Of a DNA stretch of 64,000 nucleotides, positions 58,597 to 64,000 are shown piece after piece. The notes under the pieces are model-generated. The model was not told where the DNA came from. It did not search any database and worked only from the letters and a program-made list of their open reading frames with translations. Origin of the DNA: Heterobilharzia americana. Lineage: Eukaryota > Platyhelminthes > Trematoda > Strigeidida > Schistosomatidae. Location of the stretch: positions 48,730,691 to 48,794,690 of the forward strand of contig OX104134.1 of the NCBI GenBank assembly GCA_944470555.2. Direction: 5' to 3'. Positions within the stretch are counted from its first letter, which is position 1, and each line of letters opens with the position of its first letter. Made by a program: the position numbers and the translations under genes.

Positions 58597-60960
58597 CCTT
58601 GGGTTCCTAGTGGAACATAGGGCAGGGCTTCAGTAGCACGTCCCCATTGCACTCTGTTCCCTGCAGTCTTTTGAACCTCCCTCCACGACTGCCCACAAGC
58701 TTTCATTTCTTCCTTACATGATCTCCTCCATGTCACCCTCACCTCGGACGCCCAACTCGTCGTTTCCCATTTGGATTCCACTCGAGGGCCTGGCCTGGCC
58801 TGGCGCGTGATATCCCCAGTCGGCCTTCTCAGTGTATGCTCAATCCAACTCATCTCCACTTTCTTCTGCATATTTGTTGGGTGATAGGTTCTTGGTTGGT
58901 TCGTTGGCAGGCCAGAGTGAGTTCCTTGTTGCTTATTCTTTCAGGCCATCTGATCTTCAGTGTAAGTATCGAGTGAGCGTAGGCGACAGTTGTTGATGAA
59001 TGTCTTTAGTTTGTTGGAAATGCTTTTTGTGACGCGCCAAGTTTCTGAACCATAAAGCGGCACTGACTTGACATTGGTGTTGAAAATCCGGATCTTGTTC
59101 TTTGTGGTGGGTGCAGTAGATCTCCACACTGATTTCAGATCAATGAAAGCCTGTCTTGCTGTCTTTCCGATCCTGGTTTTGACATCCTCGTCTGTGCCGC
59201 CTGTAGTTGAAACGGTCTTGCCTAGGTAGGTGAAAAAGACTACTTACGTTAGGCTTCTCCCGTTGACGGTGATTGGAGCTTGTTGTTGCTTTTGTTGGTG
59301 TTGGTTAGGTATCTTCATTACCTCTGTCTTCTCTACGTTCACTTGAAGTCCTGTATTCGCTCCCTCTTCTGTCAACTTGTTAGTTTTCGCCTGTAGATCT
59401 TTGAGTTTGTGTGACAAGACATTAGACATAAATCATCATCGTTGGCGAAATCCAAATCTTCGTCTGGGGTCTTTTCACCGGTCCAGCCAGCGTATGTCCT
59501 TCTTCTCGCTCCTCACTGTTTGTTGCATGATCCAGTCCAGTCGAGCACAATCAGGAAGATCATTGGTGATAGTAGGCGGCAGCCTTGTCTTACTCCTGTC
59601 TTCACTTCAAAGGCGTCACTCAGCTTTCCGTTGTCGATCACTTGGCATGTGGCGTCTTCATATAGTTGTTGTTGAATGAGGTTGATAAAGGTTTGTGGTA
59701 TTCCATAGTGTTGTCGCAACTGCCAAATTACTTCTCGGTCAACGTTGTCGAAGGCCTTTTCAAAGTCGATAAAGTTGAAGTGAAGGTCCAGTTGACTGCC
59801 ATTCTTTACTTTGTTCTATGGTGATGCGTAGCGTAGCGTTGCAATTCGATCCGCACATGATTTGTTCTTCCTGAAGCCAGCCAGCCAGCCTGTTCCGGTC
59901 GTAGTTTTGAATCCAGCGCATTCTTAGGTCTCTCCAGAATGATGCGGCTTAATATTTTGCTTGCTGTGGGTGGACAGCAGCATGATTCCACGCCAGTTCT
60001 TGCAAAGACTTGGGTCTCCCTTCTTTGGGAGTTTGACGAAGTAGCCCTTTTTCCAACCAGCCGGCAGGTACCTTTCCTTCCTTCCTTGCAAACCTTCTGC
60101 GGTAGTGGTGTGAGCATGTCCACCGTTGTCCCTGCGTCTGCTCTCAGTGCTTTTGGCGGGATTCCATCTGGTCCTGCTGCTTTCCGCACTTCAGTAGCCT
60201 TATGGCGTTCAGGACTTCGACTTTCGTCGGAGGGCCTGTGTTCACTTGTAGTTCTGTGGTTGCAGGTGGTATTTCTGGACGAGTTACAGGTGATGGTGGT
60301 GGTCGATTCAAGAGCTTTTTGAAGTGGTCAGCCCATTGTTTCCTTTGTTTCTCTTTTCTTTGGTAATTATGTTTCCTTCACTATCTTTTATTGGTTTCGT
60401 CTGCGCTGATCTCTTCCCTACCAGATAGTAACCTGGTTATTTGATATAGTGTTGTCAGGTCTCTGTCCCTCCTACCTGCAGCCTGTTCTGCTTTACTTGC
60501 CAGTGTGTCGTGGAAGTGTATTTTGTCTTTCCGTGCACTCTTCTTCACTTCTTTGTCTAATGTAGTGTTTTATCGATTGTATTCAGTTTCCCTTTTCGTT
60601 GTGCATCCTTGCACTGGTTTATCTTCTGCTTCACCATCCTCCTCTCCCTGCTCTATCGGCTTCCATGTATCCATCGAGATCCATTCCTTATCTTCTTTCC
60701 GTTTCATTTCTAACACGGTTATGCAGAGTGTTCTTCCACACCCAATCCTTCAGGGATGTTGCTCAATGTCTCGCATTTTGTTCTGATGGCTGCCGTGAAG
60801 ATTTCTTTTGTAGTTTCGTCCTTCAGCTAGTTTCTGTTCCGGGTGTTGAACTTGAACTGTAGTCTATCACCATCTTCTCTGAAGGCTTCCAACTAGATTC
60901 GGAAGGTTCCTTGCACTCGATAGTGAGTGGTGTGGAGCTACATCTGCTCGTCTTCGTTAT
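58597..60960 (-). mobile_element. RTE-like non-LTR retrotransposon copy B (defective)
   Basis: This is the minus-strand twin of copy A. ORF pieces (59806-60189 with AAGPDGIPPKALRADAG and ILSRIILERPKNALD; 59513-59719 with GVRQGCRLLSP; 58941-59129; 58593-58871) equal those of copy A except for a few substitutions. The FANDDD catalytic lesion is identical. Copy B extends about 300 bp further 5' (KDETTKEIFTAAIRTKCETL region) than copy A. The 5' boundary is approximate. It lies antisense inside an unc80 intron. Confidence 0.8.
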
Positions 60961-61020
60961 CTTGTGTCCAGTAGACTGAGTCTCCACTTTCTTGAGATTG
61001 GTGCTTGTCAGGAGAAGGTG

Positions 61021-61118
61021 TTTGCAACCTCGATGAAACTGATGTCCTGCCTGAAGTTCCAAGCCATGTTTTCCAGTATTGCAGTCAGAGATTTTACCAC
61101 TAAGCTATTCTGGCTGCA
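61021..61118 (-). repeat. tRNA-like SINE fragment, family 2
   Basis: The minus strand has AATAGCTTAGTGGTAA (A-box-like, 61094-61109), and aggacatcagtttcatcgaggttgcaaa matches the family seen at 38020. It lies directly 5' of retroelement copy B on the same strand. Confidence 0.6.
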
Positions 61119-62457
61119 GTTGAACTACTGTGGGATTAGATTAGGTGCACTGATTGGTCGGTGCGGGTTACCAACTTAGTGTCATCTAGTCCTATAAGGT
61201 AAGCGAAATTAACTAGACTACTACTGAATACCATCATGGAAAAAAGCAGCTACCCTATCCGGATGCGAAAGTTATTACCACTGTTCTACTTTAACATTTT
61301 GACTTTTAATCTGTTATCTTTGAGTTTCACAATTAGTAGGTTGACTTGTGGGTTATAATATCGAATAATAAATTGGCTATGTATCGAATCTTTTCAGTAG
61401 TAAGTTACAACACATCAGTTAACGGTAAACATACTTATTATATTAGTTAAATGTTCAAACTTCCATACTCCAAGGGTTTAGTTGTTAGCGCTTACAAATG
61501 AAGCTTTAGCCTCTACTTATACTCCAAACCAGTTAGTTAAGAGTGAGGATTCTGATTTCATCATTCTTCATAACTTCAAAGGTTAATAATATTTGAACAG
61601 TTAGCTGCTAAATTTCGGTCATTTTTCAGAAATTCAGTCAGAAAATTTATGTTTTTATTCTACAGTTTTAATAGTGACCCTTTTTCAAGCATATACTTGT
61701 GTATGATATATTAGGATGTTTTAAAATTTATGCGAGACTTGGTGCGTGGCATTCATTTTTTACGCGAGATATTATCTGACCTAGACTATCAAAATGTGAT
61801 AGCTGTTTTTTTGTAGTCCTGTTACCACTCCTAAGGAAATTTGGGTTTCAATAATAGTTGAATAAGCCATTCCTCTTTAAACTTCTTCATCTCTTGATAC
61901 TTAAAAGTTTAGCTGAATGAAATTTTCACGCTTATCTATCATAGCAAATAGGAAGAAACCACATAGTCCATTGCTGACATTACTAAGCGAATCATATGAA
62001 TAGGAACATCTGACTCTCTTCAACATAAGGTTTTTTATATCTAAGCAGAACTGCACCCATTTGAATGGTTTTAGGTGTTAGGTATCTACACCTTATATCA
62101 ATATGATTTCTTAAAGAAGGAATTTCACAAGCTTCGATATTGGATCGTCTGTCGGCCTGTCTAAGTTGAAGTAGAGGAAACTATCGTAAAACTAGTTACC
62201 ATTCATTCTTAATATTTTATAGAAATAGATAGTTGTGCCATGTCTTCATATCTTTCAGTGCTTAAAGGATATAGGTTTCTCAAAAGTACTTTTCAAAAAG
62301 TCTGTCTCATAACAGTTTTTTTCTTTCCAGATGACTTATTTAAAATCCGTTTGTGCTCATCTTGATCCATAACTACTATCATCAAAATCTCTGTATACTG
62401 TTCAGCTAGTTCCAGTTTTAAAAGTTATTGGATTCTTACACATCGTTTTATTTCTAG

Positions 62458-62909
62458 GTGATTTCAATCAACAAAAATATGCAACACATCATGAACAGAC
62501 ATGTGAACCTCAGATGTATAGTACTAGTGGCAACTTCCAGCCATCAGCTGGAAGCGCCGGTACTCATCCTTTCCCCAAATATTCTTCGAAACCAAGTCAT
62601 TTTGATGAATCATTCAGCCTAAAAGGTATATCGAGTATGGTAGGATCGTCGGCATCTTTATTAAATGTAGACAAATCTGAGAACAACATGATGATATCGG
62701 ATTGTTCAAGAGAAAAAAATCCCAAAGATGAACAACAGCAACAACACTTCAGTACAAGTCTGATGCAAGCGGAAATTAGTCTTGGTGATCCAACGTTTAC
62801 ACTTGCCTTGCCGATTGCTAGTTTTGGAGGTCAGCAACACCAACAGAACCAACAGCGCCAGCAGCCTACCTGGAGAGGTTCTAAACGTTCAAGAATTGCT
62901 GATATTAAA
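62458..62909 (+). CDS. unc80: UNC80 homologue, Gln/Ser-rich exon
   Basis: The acceptor TTTCTAG and donor GTAACT (62910) bound 452 nt. The two leading bases complete the codon from the small exon, and the exon ends on a codon boundary. The peptide holds SAGSAGTHPFPKYSSKPSHF, a DEQQQQHFS stretch and QQHQQNQQRQQPTWRGSKRS. It is low in complexity with Lys/Arg at the end, compatible with the disordered phospho-linker of UNC80 but not diagnostic. The frame stops shortly after the donor (TGA 62916), supporting the splice. Later exons lie beyond the window or were not recognised. Confidence 0.55.
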
Positions 62910-64000
62910 GTAACTTGATGACTAGCAAACATACTTTTCAGCGCAGTATTGACCTTTCTTAATGTTTTACGCTTATTGTGTTGTTATTTTGATAAGATTT
63001 TAATGACTTCCGAGTCCTTTGGTAAAGATAACGGTAATTAGTCTGTGTAAGTCATTTTGCTAGGTTTAATTGCAAATGGTGGCCTTTGGATAGAACAAAA
63101 TAATTTTTGACTGTCTGTAAGTAGGATCAGGATACAATGAATTATCAGTTTTCGTTATACCTACAAACAGAATCACCAAATGCAACTGAAAAAGGTAACA
63201 AAAAGCAACTTTCAAATTGGAATGCGAAGATGAAGGCCTGCTAAGCTAGAATATTTTCCATGCCATATTACCTAGGGCCACCAAGCACTGACTTCAATTT
63301 AGGAACAACAAGTAATCTCATGCCTCAGTGTAACTTTATGGCTAACATTGTTGATTAGATGTTAAGCTTTGATACGTTTTTGATTACCATTGGATTTTCA
63401 ACATCCTACGTCTACACTAAGACCTTATTACTGGCCGTGTTAAGGATTTGCAATACATTCCTAAATGTTAGTCACTGCCTAACAGTTAATCTACAGAAAT
63501 AGAACTAACTACGTGACATTAAATTTATCTGTAAGCGTTAGAAACTATGAGAGTTTGAAAGGGAAAATGCGACTATTCAGTGGAACTTTATAAGTTCTGT
63601 CTCGTAGTAATGGGTTGTCGTAGAATTCCTGATGTTTCAGGGTCACACGTGGTTATATTGTAAAACTGTTATGTTCAGGACGTACAGTTGCTATGGCTTT
63701 TATTTTTTTGCATAAAACGAATGGCATTACACACTATTTGAATTCTTATGCAAGAAAGCATATACTTCATAGCAGTCTCTTACGCTGCCTGTAAATGTTG
63801 GTTCAGAACGATACACAAGAACTCCAAATTCTATGAATCCTAAAATACAGACATTTGATGTGTTCAGGTCAGTAGATAAATATGAAACCAATTTTCATCA
63901 GAACCATTGTCAGTGAAACAGTTATTGAAATTCATGAACTGCCACTGACAATTCTTTCAAACTGTTGGGTTCCATTATAATAATAATCCTTTCCCTGAGT
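62910..64000 (+). other. Probable unc80 intron, no further exon seen
   Basis: AT-rich sequence following a GTAACT donor. No conserved UNC80 block was found before the window ends. Confidence 0.45.

Larger units (their letters stand above)
56818..62457 (+). other. unc80 intron (5.6 kb) with foldbacks and antisense retroelement
   Basis: GTGAGT to TTTCTAG. It holds the ribozyme SINE foldback (57691-57943), a 118-bp palindrome (58134-58251), retroelement copy B on the minus strand (58597 on) and a SINE-like block at 61021. From 61180 to 62457 it is AT-rich and nothing else was recognised. Confidence 0.7.

Noticed and set aside
59377..60322. Plus-strand ORFs of 77-127 codons within retroelement copy B (and their twins at 31000-31945 minus)
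   Set aside because: They are antisense shadows of the reverse-transcriptase sequence on the other strand; the RT motifs decide the coding strand.

Overview
The window is AT-rich, intron-rich, repeat-dense eukaryotic DNA that most likely comes from a blood fluke (Schistosoma). The signs are tRNA-derived SINEs carrying hammerhead-ribozyme cores (the Sm-alpha type known from schistosomes), RTE-like and CR1-like non-LTR elements, a Ty3/Gypsy element of the schistosome type, and introns of only 37-52 nt. The species cannot be told from the sequence alone. No bacterial genes, rRNA, true tRNA genes or CRISPR arrays were seen.

Left part (1-26 kb): two exons of an SLC17-type major-facilitator transporter lie on the minus strand (1292-1725). 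An old RTE relic follows, then a complete-length RTE retrotransposon with a 16-bp target duplication (3350-7283). After that come a decayed CR1-like copy (minus strand), a young Ty3/Gypsy element with nearly identical LTRs (11241-16389), and a long stretch of decayed repeats with two recognisable CR1-like reverse-transcriptase remnants.

Middle and right part (26-64 kb): a possible 5' gene end made of tiny phase-0 exons lies at 26209. From 33971 to 62909 six plus-strand exons with matching splice phases encode part of an UNC80 homologue, the large scaffold protein of the NALCN sodium-leak channel complex. Its first exon(s) and its long C-terminal part are not recognised here. Its introns (44 bp to 11.2 kb) hold SINEs, retroelement relics, TA tracts and an antisense retroelement.

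Two almost identical defective RTE-like copies sit in opposite orientation 28 kb apart (30668 plus, 58597 minus) and share the same damaged catalytic site.

The most interesting signals are a near-canonical -1 ribosomal frameshift site between gag and pol of the Gypsy element, a head-to-head ribozyme SINE foldback inside an unc80 intron, and a 44-nt intron in unc80. All calls come from reading the sequence by eye; no search was run.
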